Assembly (NCBI GenBank): GCA_002420085.1
Contig: DIHI01000104.1
Span: 7,603 to 46,622, forward strand
Direction of reading: 5' to 3'
DNA length: 39,020 nucleotides
From: Lysobacterales bacterium UBA5700
GTDB lineage: Bacteria; Pseudomonadota; Gammaproteobacteria; Xanthomonadales; Xanthomonadaceae
Part shown: in pieces, positions 1-8,274 of the stretch
Layout of the letters: every line of letters begins with the position of its first letter
Position numbering within the stretch: the stretch's first letter is position 1
Position numbers and translations under genes: made by a program
The notes under the pieces: model-generated
Seen by the model: the letters and a program-made list of their open reading frames with translations, nothing else
Databases searched by the model: none
Told to the model about the DNA's origin: nothing

Positions 1-1666
1 GGCTCTGATCGGCCGGGAACCGGGCCTGGCAGTCGGCGATCGACACGCCGGTCACACCTTCCGGCGGGACGGCATGCGGGATCGGCTGCGGGCCACCGTT
101 CGGGGCTTCCAGGGTCGGCCACCAGTAGGCGCGACCGAAGGTGAACCACGGGCCGGCGCCGAACACCTTGATGGTGTTCTGGTAGATGTTTTCCCAACCG
201 CGGTTGCCGCCGAAGTCGACGATCATGTGGCCCTTGTCGAAGTAGTCGCCGTTCAGCACCTTGATCCGCGACACGTCGCCACGCTGGTTGAAGCTGGTGA
301 TCTGCTTCTGGGCATCATCGACATGACCCTTCAGATCGCCGTACAGCGTGTTGTTGACGTAGAACAGGGTGACGTCGAAGTTGTCGTCACGCTGCACGCC
401 GGTCGGCAGCTTGGTGCGGTTCTGCCAGTCGATGAACGCCTGGTTGATGTTGTTCACCAGGCCCGGCGCGGCCGCCGGATTGGCCTTGATCGTGCGGAAC
501 ATGTTCCACAGACGCTTGGCCGGCGACAGGTTGCCGATCTTGGAGATCGCGAACTCCTTGGCGGCCTGGCTGCTGGTCGGCATGGCATTGGTCGCCGGAT
601 CGACGAACACGCAGCGCTCCCAATCGACCAGGTTGACACCCAGTTCCTTGGCCAGACCGTTTTCCAGCGCCTGGATGCGTGGCGGGTGACGACGCCAGCC
701 CCAGTGGTAGGTCAGCTTGTACTGGCGGGCCGGGGCCATGCCGATCTTGAAGTAGGTGCGGGTACCGTCCTCGACCGGGAAGAAGGTCTGGTCGATACCG
801 TAACCCGGCATCTTCGGGATGTTCGGCATCAGATTGCCATCCGCTCCCATGATCGGGCCGTTGAAGAACATGCCGAACGGAGCGAAGTCCTCGCGGCCGT
901 TCTCCAGCACGTCGACCTTGTAGGTGATCGTCCACGGCACGTCCAGCACGTAGTCGGGCAGGATCATCGCAGCGTTCGACATGATGCGACCATCGAACCA
1001 GACCTGGTGGACTTCACCATTGCCGCCGATCACCTTGCCGTCATCGTCGAACTCAGGCTCGACACCGACGACCTTCTCGACACCGTTGTAGTGCAGCAGG
1101 GGCATGCCGACATAGGCGCGGGTGGCCAGGGCCGGAACCTTGTTGCCTTCCAGCACGTCGATGCCGAACTGCACGTCATCGGCGGTGAAGTTGCCCGATT
1201 CCAGCTTGCGGATGACCGAGCGCAGATCCTGACTCGGAGAGGTCGGATCGATCGCTTCCGGCAGGGCCGGATCCGGATGCAGGTTGTACGGGTTGTCCGG
1301 GGTCGATGGCAGCGAGTGCGGGATCGCCGGACCCGGCTGCCAGGTGCCATCCGGCATCACCTTGCGGGCATGAACCTCTTCATAGACGGTCTGGCACAGG
1401 TTGCTCGGCAGATCGTCATTGACGTTCGACGGCGGATGCAGGCTGGTCGCGGTGTTGACAACGATGGTCACGTTGTCGTCCGTGAACTGCAACGGGTTCG
1501 GGGTCGGCCAGCCCGGCATCACCGGGAGGCTCGGGCAGGCTTCGGAGGTCGGTGCCGGCGGCAGGGTGCCGTAGGGATCGTCCTCGGAGTCTGCCCAGAC
1601 CGCCGGTGCGGCGACCAGGGCAGCCAGCACTGCGGCTGTGAGCGTGGAGATTTTGCTGTTTTTCAT
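1..1666 (-). CDS. Large secreted protein of unknown function, third gene of multicopper oxidase operon (C-terminus outside window)
   Basis: I do not recognise the family. The frame stays open for 555 codons from the ATG at 1666 to the window edge, so the C-terminus is missing. The N-terminus (MKNSKISTLTAAVLAALVAA, then APAVWA) is a classical Sec signal peptide with likely cleavage after AWA-type residues near position 25. The mature part is acidic, rich in Pro, Asn and Asp, and has few cysteines. It contains a WGWRRHPPR stretch and a NRGWENIYQNT stretch that might serve as search handles. A GAGG ribosome-binding site sits 8 bases before the ATG. The gene follows the SCO-like gene by 43 bases in the same direction, so it is probably co-transcribed with the oxidase and acts in the periplasm or outside the cell. 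A role as partner, substrate or scaffold of the oxidase is inference only. Confidence 0.8.
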   Translation of the reverse strand, partial: MKNSKISTLTAAVLAALVAAPAVWADSEDDPYGTLPPAPTSEACPSLPVMPGWPTPNPLQFTDDNVTIVVNTATSLHPPSNVNDDLPSNLCQTVYEEVHARKVMPDGTWQPGPAIPHSLPSTPDNPYNLHPDPALPEAIDPTSPSQDLRSVIRKLESGNFTADDVQFGIDVLEGNKVPALATRAYVGMPLLHYNGVEKVVGVEPEFDDDGKVIGGNGEVHQVWFDGRIMSNAAMILPDYVLDVPWTITYKVDVLENGREDFAPFGMFFNGPIMGADGNLMPNIPKMPGYGIDQTFFPVEDGTRTYFKIGMAPARQYKLTYHWGWRRHPPRIQALENGLAKELGVNLVDWERCVFVDPATNAMPTSSQAAKEFAISKIGNLSPAKRLWNMFRTIKANPAAAPGLVNNINQAFIDWQNRTKLPTGVQRDDNFDVTLFYVNNTLYGDLKGHVDDAQKQITSFNQRGDVSRIKVLNGDYFDKGHMIVDFGGNRGWENIYQNTIKVFGAGPWFTFGRAYWWPTLEAPNGGPQPIPHAVPPEGVTGVSIADCQARFPADQS

Positions 1667-1709
1667 TGGGTTACCCTCAGAGTCATTCTGTTGGTTTCAG
1701 GACCGTGGA

Positions 1710-2471
1710 TCAGGCTGTGCCTGGGCGGTCGCGATGGTCATAGATCGGTCCGGACGCGCTGATGGGCCGAGGCCCGGCGCGCCGAGGGACGCCAGTGGGT
1801 TTGGGTTGCGGCATTACCGCGCGAACGCGGGCGACGGCCAGATCGACATCCTGAACGAAGGCGGACATGCATGACCACAGTCCAGCCTTGGCGTTTCCGA
1901 AGTGCAACCGGTCGCCATCCATCTGTCGCCTGGGCCGACCCTCGGCCCGGTAAAGCTTGTAACCCACCGTGAGAACCTCCTCACGGCTGGCGGTGACGAA
2001 GTACCAGCCTTCGGGTGCCTCGAACCGCTTGGCGAATTCCGCCAGGCGCTCGGGGGTGTCGTTGTCCGGATCGTAGCTCACCGAAATGGCGATCACGTCC
2101 TTGCCAAACGATTCACCCAGCCCCCGCACCAGCGTTGCCATGCCGGCGCACACCGGGAACTCGTCCTCGTCGCAGATCGACATGAAGCCGATCAGCACCA
2201 CCTTGTCCTGGACCAGATCCTTGTGAAACAGAACCCGTTCGCCGGTATGGGTGGTCACCCAGGTATCTGGCAGTCCGTTCGCATTGGCGCGTTCGATCAC
2301 AAGCTGGGTCTGCGTGCGCAGTTCCTGCTCGGATTCCACCGCCAGGGCGAGCGCCGGAAGACTTCCGGCCACCATTCCTGGGAGCGACGCAAGCATCTTG
2401 CGTCGGATCGAGGGCGCGCCACCACCGGTGGCGCTGACGGCGCCGCTGGTGTTGGCTGGTTCATCCCTCAT
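1710..2471 (-). CDS. SCO1/SenC-like thioredoxin-fold protein with CX7C instead of CXXXC
   Basis: The 253-residue protein has the SCO/thioredoxin fold layout: a VVLIGFMSIC strand-and-cysteine segment, a VIAISVSYDPDNDTPERL segment typical of SCO proteins, and a distal histidine (about residue 190, DRLHFGN). SCO proteins normally bind copper with CXXXC plus a distal His and load copper sites of oxidases. Here the cysteines are at about 100 and 108, so the spacing is CX7C. An N-terminal SIRRKMLASL segment followed by a hydrophobic stretch looks like a Tat-type or uncleaved export signal. The start at 2471 is preferred because GAGG lies 9 bases upstream; an in-frame ATG at 2489 lacks a site. The start overlaps the oxidase stop by 11 bases, suggesting translational coupling. 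Copper delivery or thiol redox service to the oxidase is inferred from context. Confidence 0.8.
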   Translation of the reverse strand: MRDEPANTSGAVSATGGGAPSIRRKMLASLPGMVAGSLPALALAVESEQELRTQTQLVIERANANGLPDTWVTTHTGERVLFHKDLVQDKVVLIGFMSICDEDEFPVCAGMATLVRGLGESFGKDVIAISVSYDPDNDTPERLAEFAKRFEAPEGWYFVTASREEVLTVGYKLYRAEGRPRRQMDGDRLHFGNAKAGLWSCMSAFVQDVDLAVARVRAVMPQPKPTGVPRRAGPRPISASGPIYDHRDRPGTA

Positions 2472-4329
2472 GGACGTATTCCTCACCATTCTGCGCGTCG
2501 CCCTGGCCCGGCTCGACCATCTGCCACTGGATCATCATTTCGTGGTCTTCATGCACGACGTTATGGCAGTGCATGACGTGGATGCCCTTGAAGTCGCGCC
2601 AGCGCCCGAAGAAGGTGTACTCGTCGTTCGGACCCAGTTCGATCATGTCCTTGCGCGAACGCAGGAACTCACCGGACTTGATCGGAACGCCGTTCTTCTC
2701 CAGGATCTGGAACTCCTCGAAGTGGGTATGCACCGGGTGCGCCCAGGAGTTGCCGCCGTTGCGGATGGTCCAGATCTCGGCCGAGCCGGATTCGATCCGG
2801 GCGTCGATGCGATTCGGGTCCATCAGGCGGCCGTTGACCGTCCACAGACCGTTGTCGTAGTCGAACACCCACTTGCGCTTGACGCGGACCTCGGACAGGT
2901 CGATCGGCGGCAGCGGACGCAGGAAGTCCGGCAGACGGCTGTTGTCGGCACCGGTGGCCGGCACGACGTCATAGCGCATGACCGGGCTGCCCTCGGTGCG
3001 GGTGCCGTCCGGACCGGCGCCGTCGTCGCGGATGCCCAGGTCGTTGATCAGGTACAGGTGCTCGCCCGGAGCGAACTGCGAGAAGTCGATGATGACGTCG
3101 ACGCGGTTGGCCACCCACAGCGGGAACTCGGTCATCTCCAGCGGCTCTTCCAGCATGTTGCCGTCGTTGGTGATGACGTAGAACTTGACCGCCTCGGAAG
3201 CCGCGTTCTGACCCTTGCGGATCGACAGGTTGTACAGCCGCGACGGACCGCCGTTGAGGAAGCGGAAGCGGTACTTGCGAGCCTCGACCTTGAGGTACGG
3301 CTGGATGATGCGGTTGACCGTGTACCGGTCGCCCAGCATGCCGAACAGGGTGAAGTTCGGCGAACCCTTGTAGCGACGGAGCAGCGGCACCTGCGACTGG
3401 TTGCCCGGATTCTCGACCTCGTCGAACTCGGTCGGGGTCGGCATCGGCGGACCGTTGGTGAAGAAGTCGAACACGGCCTGACCGTTCTCGTCGAACTGCA
3501 CGTCGTGCAGGATCATCGGCACGTCGTATGCGCCGCTCGGCAGACGGAAGGCATCCGGGTTCGGATCGTTCTCGTTGTTGGAGTCGAGTTCGTCGAACAG
3601 CAGGTAGAAGCCGCTGAAGCCGGCATACACGTTCGGCGCGGTGAAGTCCAGACGGTGATCGTGATACCACAGGGTATTCATGATCTCATGGACATGGTCC
3701 ATGCCGGCCGGCAGGTTGCCGTAGTGGTAGTCCCAGTACTCGCCGGGGTTGAAGAAGTTGGTCGGGATGCCGTCCGATTCCGACGCGGTGTGGCCATTGT
3801 GCAAGTGGATGGTCGGCGACGGAGCGCCGAACGGCACCCGGCCCTGGCCCACCGGCGGCAACTGGTTGAAGCGACGGACCAGAACCGGCTCGCCGTAGCG
3901 GGCGTGGTAGGTCGGACCCGGAACGCTCGGCGCGGAACCCGGACCATTGGTCAGACCCCACGACCAGGAACCCTTCTGATAGGGCTGGTCGGAGTGGTAG
4001 CGCCACTTGAACTCGCGCATGCGCTCGAAGTAGAACCGCTGGGGTTTGAACTCGTCATAGCGCTGGTGGGCGGCCGGATCCGGCGGAGCCGGGAAGGCGT
4101 TCATCAGATTCTCCGGCACCGGCCGAGCGACCGGCATCCGGAACAACGGATCCTTGAACGGGGTGGCCTGCGGGCTCGGACGCCCGATGTGGCTTGGGGT
4201 GAAACCGTCCGGGAACACCAGACCGCTTTGCGGGATCGCGATGTTGCGCTCGGAGGCTCCGGCTGTCGCGGCAAGGCCCGCGCCGCCAGCGGCCAGGCCA
4301 AGCTTCAGTACATCTCGCCGTTTCGTCAT
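2461..4329 (-). CDS. Tat-exported multicopper oxidase (CotA / bilirubin oxidase-like)
   Basis: All four copper-ligand motifs are present: HLH at about 175-177, HDH at 223-225, HPVHTH at 531-536 and HCHNVVHEDHEMM at 587-599. The last has the C-x4-H-x4-M pattern with Met as axial type-1 ligand. The sequence around the first two motifs (HNGHTASESDGIPTNFF; NVYAGFSGFYLL) resembles the CotA/phenoxazinone synthase/bilirubin oxidase group rather than CueO. The N-terminus has a twin-arginine signal, TKRRDVLKLGL, then an Ala/Gly-rich hydrophobic stretch, so the folded enzyme is exported with copper. The 622-residue length fits three cupredoxin domains with insertions. The start at 4329 is chosen over 4347 because GGGAG lies just upstream of it. 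It is the first gene of an operon with the SCO-like and unknown secreted proteins. Such enzymes couple one-electron oxidation of phenols, bilirubin or metals such as Mn(II) to reduction of O2; the substrate here is unknown. Confidence 0.93.
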   Translation of the reverse strand: MTKRRDVLKLGLAAGGAGLAATAGASERNIAIPQSGLVFPDGFTPSHIGRPSPQATPFKDPLFRMPVARPVPENLMNAFPAPPDPAAHQRYDEFKPQRFYFERMREFKWRYHSDQPYQKGSWSWGLTNGPGSAPSVPGPTYHARYGEPVLVRRFNQLPPVGQGRVPFGAPSPTIHLHNGHTASESDGIPTNFFNPGEYWDYHYGNLPAGMDHVHEIMNTLWYHDHRLDFTAPNVYAGFSGFYLLFDELDSNNENDPNPDAFRLPSGAYDVPMILHDVQFDENGQAVFDFFTNGPPMPTPTEFDEVENPGNQSQVPLLRRYKGSPNFTLFGMLGDRYTVNRIIQPYLKVEARKYRFRFLNGGPSRLYNLSIRKGQNAASEAVKFYVITNDGNMLEEPLEMTEFPLWVANRVDVIIDFSQFAPGEHLYLINDLGIRDDGAGPDGTRTEGSPVMRYDVVPATGADNSRLPDFLRPLPPIDLSEVRVKRKWVFDYDNGLWTVNGRLMDPNRIDARIESGSAEIWTIRNGGNSWAHPVHTHFEEFQILEKNGVPIKSGEFLRSRKDMIELGPNDEYTFFGRWRDFKGIHVMHCHNVVHEDHEMMIQWQMVEPGQGDAQNGEEYVHEG

Positions 4330-4566
4330 TGTTACTCTCCCTGCCATAGTTGGTTGAGGCGGTTACGATTTGGGGCGACGGCCCGAAGGCCGTTTCAGGA
4401 GGGTGTTCGGGTTGCCACGAGTGGCCGCCGAGCATCTGGCGTCATGGACGCACCGACGATTCTGTCGGGCAGGCACGCGGTCGCGCGACCGTGTGCTCCG
4501 CACGTCCACTTCCTGCAGGTGGCTCAACGATTCGAGAAACTCCCCACAACTCCCCCACCGGACGTG

Positions 4567-4584
4567 TGACGCGCCCCCGCGTCA
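4567..4584. repeat. Inverted repeat with 7-base arms upstream of oxidase operon
   Basis: TGACGCG and CGCGTCA flank a CCCC loop without mismatch. It lies 13 bases from the next palindrome. It could be an operator or a hairpin in a long leader of the oxidase mRNA. No T-run follows on either strand. Confidence 0.5.
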
Positions 4585-4597
4585 GTGCTTCCGGATG

Positions 4598-4614
4598 TGT
4601 GGCAAATTGCCACA
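4598..4614. promoter_or_regulatory. Perfect 17-base palindrome, candidate operator of oxidase operon
   Basis: TGTGGCAAATTGCCACA is symmetric around one central base (8-base arms). It sits about 270 bases upstream of the oxidase start and just downstream of the AT-rich promoter zone. The size and symmetry suit a dimeric regulator. No regulator gene is adjacent, and I do not recognise the motif as that of CueR, CopR or another known copper regulator. Confidence 0.4.
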
Positions 4615-4943
4615 GGCAGGCCCCAAGGTGTCTGTAACTGGTGGCACCAATTTCACAAGATGATCGCGCACAACTTGAAATTTTCTTTAGAATCAATCGT
4701 TTGTGATGGCGCGGTCAAAAAAATTTCATTTCACCCGAAAGCGTTTGGCGAACCCTTTGCTGCACCTGCGAAGGTGATTGCGCAAGCCCCCGAGACAGGG
4801 CTGAAAAGCACTCCGAAAGAATGTCCGGATTACTGAGCGGACTGCGTATCTATCAGGTTCGACCCATTCGCTCCAAGGGCGATTGCCGGGACCGAAGCCG
4901 GCCACACCCCCGAGTGAACCGGTGATCGCTCGGACCGCAGGCG

Positions 4944-4963
4944 GCCGGGAACTGGCTCCCGGC
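4944..4963 (-). terminator. GC-rich hairpin downstream of peroxiredoxin gene
   Basis: GCCGGGA and TCCCGGC form a perfect 7-base stem with a 6-base loop, 18 bases beyond the stop codon at 4981. There is no T-run, so intrinsic termination would be inefficient; it may instead define an RNA 3' end. Confidence 0.35.
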
Positions 4964-4980
4964 TGCCCGACCGGCTGACC

Positions 4981-5457
4981 TCAGAGCTGGGCCAGGACGT
5001 ACTCGGCGCTGGAGACCTTGAATTCGCCCGGCGCCTCGATCCACAACCCCTTGACCACCCCGTCCTCGGCATACAGGGCAAACCGCTGGGCGCGGGTACC
5101 CATGCCGAAGCCGGTGGCGTCCAGTTCCAGCCCGAGCGCGCGGGTGAACGCGGCGTTGCCGTCGGCGATCAGGTGCAGCCCCTCGGGGGCGTTCTGACTC
5201 TTGCCCCACGCCGACATGACGAAGGCATCGTTGACCGACAGGCAGGCGACCTCGATGCCGCGCGCCTTGAAGGCGTCGAGTGCCTCGACGTAGCCGGGCA
5301 AGTGGCGGGCCGAGCAGGTCGGGGTGAAGGCGCCGGGAACGGCAAACAGGACGATGTTCTTGCCGGCGAACAGGCGGGTGGTGTCGATCGCCTGCGGACC
5401 CTCTTTGAAGATGTTGACGGTTGCCTGCGGCAGGGTGTCTCCGACCTTGATGCTCAT
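4981..5457 (-). CDS. Peroxiredoxin, Prx5 family
   Basis: The 158-residue protein reduces hydrogen peroxide and organic hydroperoxides in the cytoplasm. The active-site signature PGAFTPTCSARHLPGY places the peroxidatic cysteine at residue 48, preceded by the conserved Pro and Thr. VACLSVNDAFVMSAWGK and the ALGLELDATGFGMGTRAQRF segment are typical of the Prx5 group of bacteria and eukaryotes. Only one further cysteine is visible (about 72, VACLSVND), so a glutathione- or glutaredoxin-recycled one-Cys mechanism is likely. No glutaredoxin domain is fused. GGAG lies about 8 bases before the ATG. The gene is divergent from the heat-shock gene and appears monocistronic. Confidence 0.92.
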   Translation of the reverse strand: MSIKVGDTLPQATVNIFKEGPQAIDTTRLFAGKNIVLFAVPGAFTPTCSARHLPGYVEALDAFKARGIEVACLSVNDAFVMSAWGKSQNAPEGLHLIADGNAAFTRALGLELDATGFGMGTRAQRFALYAEDGVVKGLWIEAPGEFKVSSAEYVLAQL

Positions 5458-5534
5458 GGTGCTGCTCCGTTGGGAAGGGGAACAGAGTGTAGCTCGGCCG
5501 GCCGTTGCCGGCAGTGCAAGCCGGCTCGCACGGG

Positions 5535-5563
5535 CTTGAAACGTAGCGGCTGCACCCCCAGTT
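5535..5563 (+). promoter_or_regulatory. Sigma-32 (RpoH) heat-shock promoter of the small heat-shock gene
   Basis: CTTGAAA (5535-5541) is followed after 14 bases by CCCCAGTT (5556-5563). This matches the RpoH consensus CTTGAAA / CCCCATNT closely. Transcription would start near 5570, leaving a leader of about 107 bases before the ATG at 5677. Confidence 0.72.
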
Positions 5564-5676
5564 TCCGGTCATCGGCGAAGCACTGCGTGGCCGACACCGG
5601 GACAGATGCCGGGATAGCGCCCGGACCCGCCGTCCGCGCACGGGCACGAGCCGCTTACTGCATGAGGAGAATCCAG

Positions 5677-6126
5677 ATGAGCATCGTTCGTTACAACCCG
5701 TGGACCACCCCAGGCCACTTCCAGGACGAGATCAAGCAGGTGTTCGACCGCTTCTTCAACGAGACCGAGGCCGACCAGTCGAACGTGGTGACCAGCCAGT
5801 GGGCGCCGCGCGTGGACATCAAGGAGGAAAACGAGCGCTTCCTGATCGCGGCCGACATCCCAGGGGTCGACCCCAAGGACATCGAGATCAACATGGACAG
5901 CGGCATCCTGTCGATCAAGGGCGAGCGCCGGACCGAGGCCAAGCAGGAGACCGAGCGCTACTCGCGGGTGGAGCGTTCGCATGGCGTGTTCTACCGGCGG
6001 TTCGCCCTGCCCGACAGCGCCGATGCCAACGGCATCACTGCAACCGGCCGACACGGCGTGCTGGAAATCAGCATCCCCAAGCGCGCCGAGACCAAGCCTC
6101 GGCGGATCGAGGTCAACGGCGGCTGA
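5677..6126 (+). CDS. Small heat-shock protein, Hsp20/alpha-crystallin family
   Basis: The 149-residue cytoplasmic chaperone binds unfolding proteins without ATP. The N-terminal arm (RYNPWTTPGHFQDEI) precedes an alpha-crystallin domain from about residue 42, with ADIPGVDPKDIEI, SIKGER and the closing GVLEISIPK motif near 130-138. A short C-terminal tail follows. GAGGAG seven bases upstream sets the start. The gene has its own sigma-32-type promoter and is followed by a J-domain co-chaperone, so the pair probably belongs to the heat-shock regulon. Confidence 0.95.
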   Translation: MSIVRYNPWTTPGHFQDEIKQVFDRFFNETEADQSNVVTSQWAPRVDIKEENERFLIAADIPGVDPKDIEINMDSGILSIKGERRTEAKQETERYSRVERSHGVFYRRFALPDSADANGITATGRHGVLEISIPKRAETKPRRIEVNGG

Positions 6127-6134
6127 TGCGATGC

Positions 6135-6151
6135 GCCGGCCGTGTGCCGGC
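6135..6151 (+). terminator. GC hairpin just after the hsp20 stop codon
   Basis: Two GCCGGC arms flank a CGTGT loop, starting 9 bases after the stop. It is a candidate 3' end for the hsp20 transcript; no T-run follows. The remaining bases up to 6414 contain no supported gene and no recognisable promoter for the next gene. Confidence 0.35.
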
Positions 6152-6414
6152 CGTCTGCCGATGCGGCATCGATCGGCGCATGGTCGGCACGCGGCGTCGG
6201 AACAGGCGGGGCATGGACCGTCGATCGACCGGCAGCCTGCCCCGGCCGCGCATCCCTCCCAGCCGACGGCCGAATCGTCATCGATGCGGCCGGCGGCTGA
6301 GCGCCGCGCGCCATTCATGCCAACGACGCTCCGGTGCCGACGACACCGGCTGTCTGCCAGGCCGGCTCGACCGGGTCGCCAAATGCCCCGCTCTCGATCA
6401 CACTGAGCGACGCC

Positions 6415-7296
6415 ATGGAATTCAAAGACTATTACGCCGTGCTGGGGGTCGAGCCCAGTGCCGGTGAAGCCGAACTCAAGACCGCCTACCGCCGGCTCGC
6501 CCGCAAGTATCACCCGGATGTCAGCAAGGAACCGGGGGCGGAAGAGCGCTTCAAGACGATCAACGAAGCCTATGAGGTACTGCGCGATCCGGGCAAGCGA
6601 GCGGCCTACGATCGCCTGCGGGCACGCGGCTATCGACCGGGTGAGGAATTCCGCCCACCCCCTGATTTCGGAGCCGGCGGCGGGCCGGGCTTCGAGTTCG
6701 AGTATGGCGACAGCGGCGGCTTCAGCGATTTCTTCGAGTCGTTGTTCGGCTCGATGCGCGGCAGCCGCAACGCCGGCCGCGCCGGTCCGCGCCGTGGCCC
6801 GGCCGGCGATACCCGAGCCCATTTGTCGATCCCGCTCGAACTGGCCTATGCCGGCGGCAAGCAGCGGATCGGCCTGGATGGACGGCAGTTGGAAGTGACC
6901 GTTCCGGCCGGCATCCGCCCCGGTCAGGCGATCCGCCTAGCCGGCCAGGGCGAGGGCGGCGGCAATCTGCTGCTGGAGATCGCCTACAAACCGCATCCGG
7001 AGTTCGAGGTCGATGGCCGCAACATCCTGTACGTGCTGCCGGTGACGCCCTGGGAAGCAGCGCTCGGGGCCGAGGTGTCGGCCCCGACCCTGGGCGGGCC
7101 GGTGACCGTCCGGGTGCCGGCCAATTCCGATGCCGGTCGCAAGCTGCGCCTGCGCGGCCGTGGCCTGCCTGGAAATCCGCCCGGCGATCAGATCGTCGAA
7201 CTGGAAATCCGCACGCCGCCGGCCCACACCGAGGCCGAGCGCGCGCTGTACCGCGCCATGGCCGAACAGTTCGCGTTCGATCCGCGCACCGGCTGA
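6415..7296 (+). CDS. cbpA: DnaJ-class co-chaperone, CbpA type
   Basis: The 293-residue protein starts directly with the J-domain (KDYYAVLGV, then KYHPDV with the HPD tripeptide that stimulates DnaK). A Gly/Phe-rich linker (about 80-125) and two C-terminal substrate-binding beta domains follow. No CXXCXGXG zinc repeats are present, so it is CbpA-like rather than DnaJ. The ATG at 6415 is chosen because the J-domain begins there; the ribosome-binding site is weak (GAGCGA). Its place behind hsp20 suggests shared heat-stress function. It lies 69 bases before era. Confidence 0.93.
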   Translation: MEFKDYYAVLGVEPSAGEAELKTAYRRLARKYHPDVSKEPGAEERFKTINEAYEVLRDPGKRAAYDRLRARGYRPGEEFRPPPDFGAGGGPGFEFEYGDSGGFSDFFESLFGSMRGSRNAGRAGPRRGPAGDTRAHLSIPLELAYAGGKQRIGLDGRQLEVTVPAGIRPGQAIRLAGQGEGGGNLLLEIAYKPHPEFEVDGRNILYVLPVTPWEAALGAEVSAPTLGGPVTVRVPANSDAGRKLRLRGRGLPGNPPGDQIVELEIRTPPAHTEAERALYRAMAEQFAFDPRTG

Positions 7297-7353
7297 GTGG
7301 TTGGCGATCGCCACGGCCGGCGCGCCGCGCACCACGACGACGCGGGTCGGGAC

Positions 7354-7365
7354 TACACTGATCGG
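7354..7365 (+). promoter_or_regulatory. -10-like hexamer positioned for a leaderless era transcript
   Basis: TACACT (7354-7359) ends exactly six bases before the era ATG at 7366, so transcription would start at or next to the initiation codon. No Shine-Dalgarno and no good -35 is visible. Confidence 0.45.
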
Positions 7366-8262
7366 ATGAATCCATCCACTTACCGCGCCGGCCGCGTCGC
7401 CGTCCTCGGCCGTCCCAATGTCGGCAAGTCGACCCTGGTCAATGCCCTGGTCGGCAGCCGGATCAGCATCGTTTCCCACCGCGCGCAGACCACCCGCCAT
7501 CGGCTGCTCGGGGTGGCCAGCTTCCCCGAGGGCCAGTTGCTGCTGCTCGATACTCCCGGCATCCATCACGAACGCGGGCCGGCGATCGGCCGCACCCTCA
7601 ACCGCAGCGCACGCGGCGCACTCACCGAGGTCGATGCGGTCCTGCTGGTGGTCGAGGCCGGGCGCTGGACCGAGGAAGACGAACTGGCCTGGCGGGCGGT
7701 CAGCGAATCCGGCCTGCCGTGCCTGCTGGCGATCAACAAGATCGACCGGCTACGGGACAAGAGCGCGCTGCTGCCCTACATCGCCCGGTTGACCACCGGC
7801 CGCCGTTTCCTGGCCGTGCATCCGATCGCAGCGCTCAAGGGCGACGGACTCGATGCCCTGGTCGCTGATCTGCTGGCGGCCATGCCGGAATCGGAGCCGC
7901 TGTGCGACGAGGACGAGATCACCGACCGCAGCGAGCGGTTCCTGGCTGCCGAATCGATCCGCGAGCAGTTGCTGCTTCGGCTCGGCGACGAACTGCCGTA
8001 TTCGAGCGCGGTCGAGATCGAGCGCTTCGAGGACGACGACGGTCTGGCACGAATTTCAGCCGTGATCTGGGTGGAACGAGAAGGCCAGAAACCGATCGTG
8101 ATCGGTCGTGGCGGCGAGCGGATGAAGGCGATCGGCCGCGCGGCCCGCGAGCGGATGGAGGCATTGTTCGGCCGGAAGGTGTTCCTGTCGCTCTGGTGCA
8201 AGGTCCGCGAGGGTTGGGCCGACGACGAGGCGGCGGTCCGACGGTTCGGCTACGGCGAGTGA
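7366..8262 (+). CDS. era: GTPase Era, 16S rRNA maturation
   Basis: The 298-residue protein has the Era layout: an N-terminal GTPase with G1 GRPNVGKST, effector-region T in QTTRHR, G3 DTPG and G4 NKID. A C-terminal KH domain follows, with [13 protein letters not shown] near residue 245. Era binds the 3' end of 16S rRNA and assists 30S assembly at the membrane. The start at 7366 fits the usual N-terminus; an in-frame extension to 7297 has no family support. There is no ribosome-binding site but a well-placed -10-like box. Era usually sits behind rnc; here it is beside heat-shock genes. Confidence 0.95.
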   Translation: MNPSTYRAGRVAVLGRPNVGKSTLVNALVGSRISIVSHRAQTTRHRLLGVASFPEGQLLLLDTPGIHHERGPAIGRTLNRSARGALTEVDAVLLVVEAGRWTEEDELAWRAVSESGLPCLLAINKIDRLRDKSALLPYIARLTTGRRFLAVHPIAALKGDGLDALVADLLAAMPESEPLCDEDEITDRSERFLAAESIREQLLLRLGDELPYSSAVEIERFEDDDGLARISAVIWVEREGQKPIVIGRGGERMKAIGRAARERMEALFGRKVFLSLWCKVREGWADDEAAVRRFGYGE

Positions 8263-8274
8263 GCAGCGCGGGCC

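Larger units (their letters stand above)
4330..4980. other. 650-base intergenic region upstream of the oxidase operon
   Basis: No convincing gene is present. The part from about 4640 to 4760 is distinctly AT-richer than its surroundings and is the probable promoter zone for the leftward oxidase operon. On the minus strand a TTGACC at 4718-4713 with a poor -10 (TGATTC, 4695-4690, spacer 17) is the best sigma-70 candidate I can find, and it is weak. Two compact inverted repeats (4567-4584 and 4598-4614) lie between this zone and the oxidase start. The right end carries the 3' hairpin of the peroxiredoxin gene. Confidence 0.6.

Noticed and set aside
74..1762. Long open plus-strand frame opposite the unknown secreted protein
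   Set aside because: Antisense to a gene with a signal peptide, ribosome-binding site and operon context. Long antisense frames are common at this GC content, and its protein is low in complexity.
2251..4569. 770-codon plus-strand frame opposite the oxidase and SCO genes
   Set aside because: The opposite strand encodes clear copper-oxidase motifs. This frame yields a Val/Arg/Asp-rich product without domains.
4690..4718. TTGACC with TGATTC as a sigma-70 promoter for the oxidase operon
   Set aside because: The -10 is too poor to annotate as a promoter on its own, although the location is plausible.
4585..4836. 83-codon plus-strand frame in the AT-rich region before the oxidase operon
   Set aside because: GTG start without ribosome-binding site, no G/C third-position bias and no recognisable domain. 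More likely promoter DNA.
7302..7313. TGGCGATCGCCA palindrome after the cbpA gene
   Set aside because: GATCG-containing words are frequent throughout the window, so a 12-base palindrome here is likely chance.
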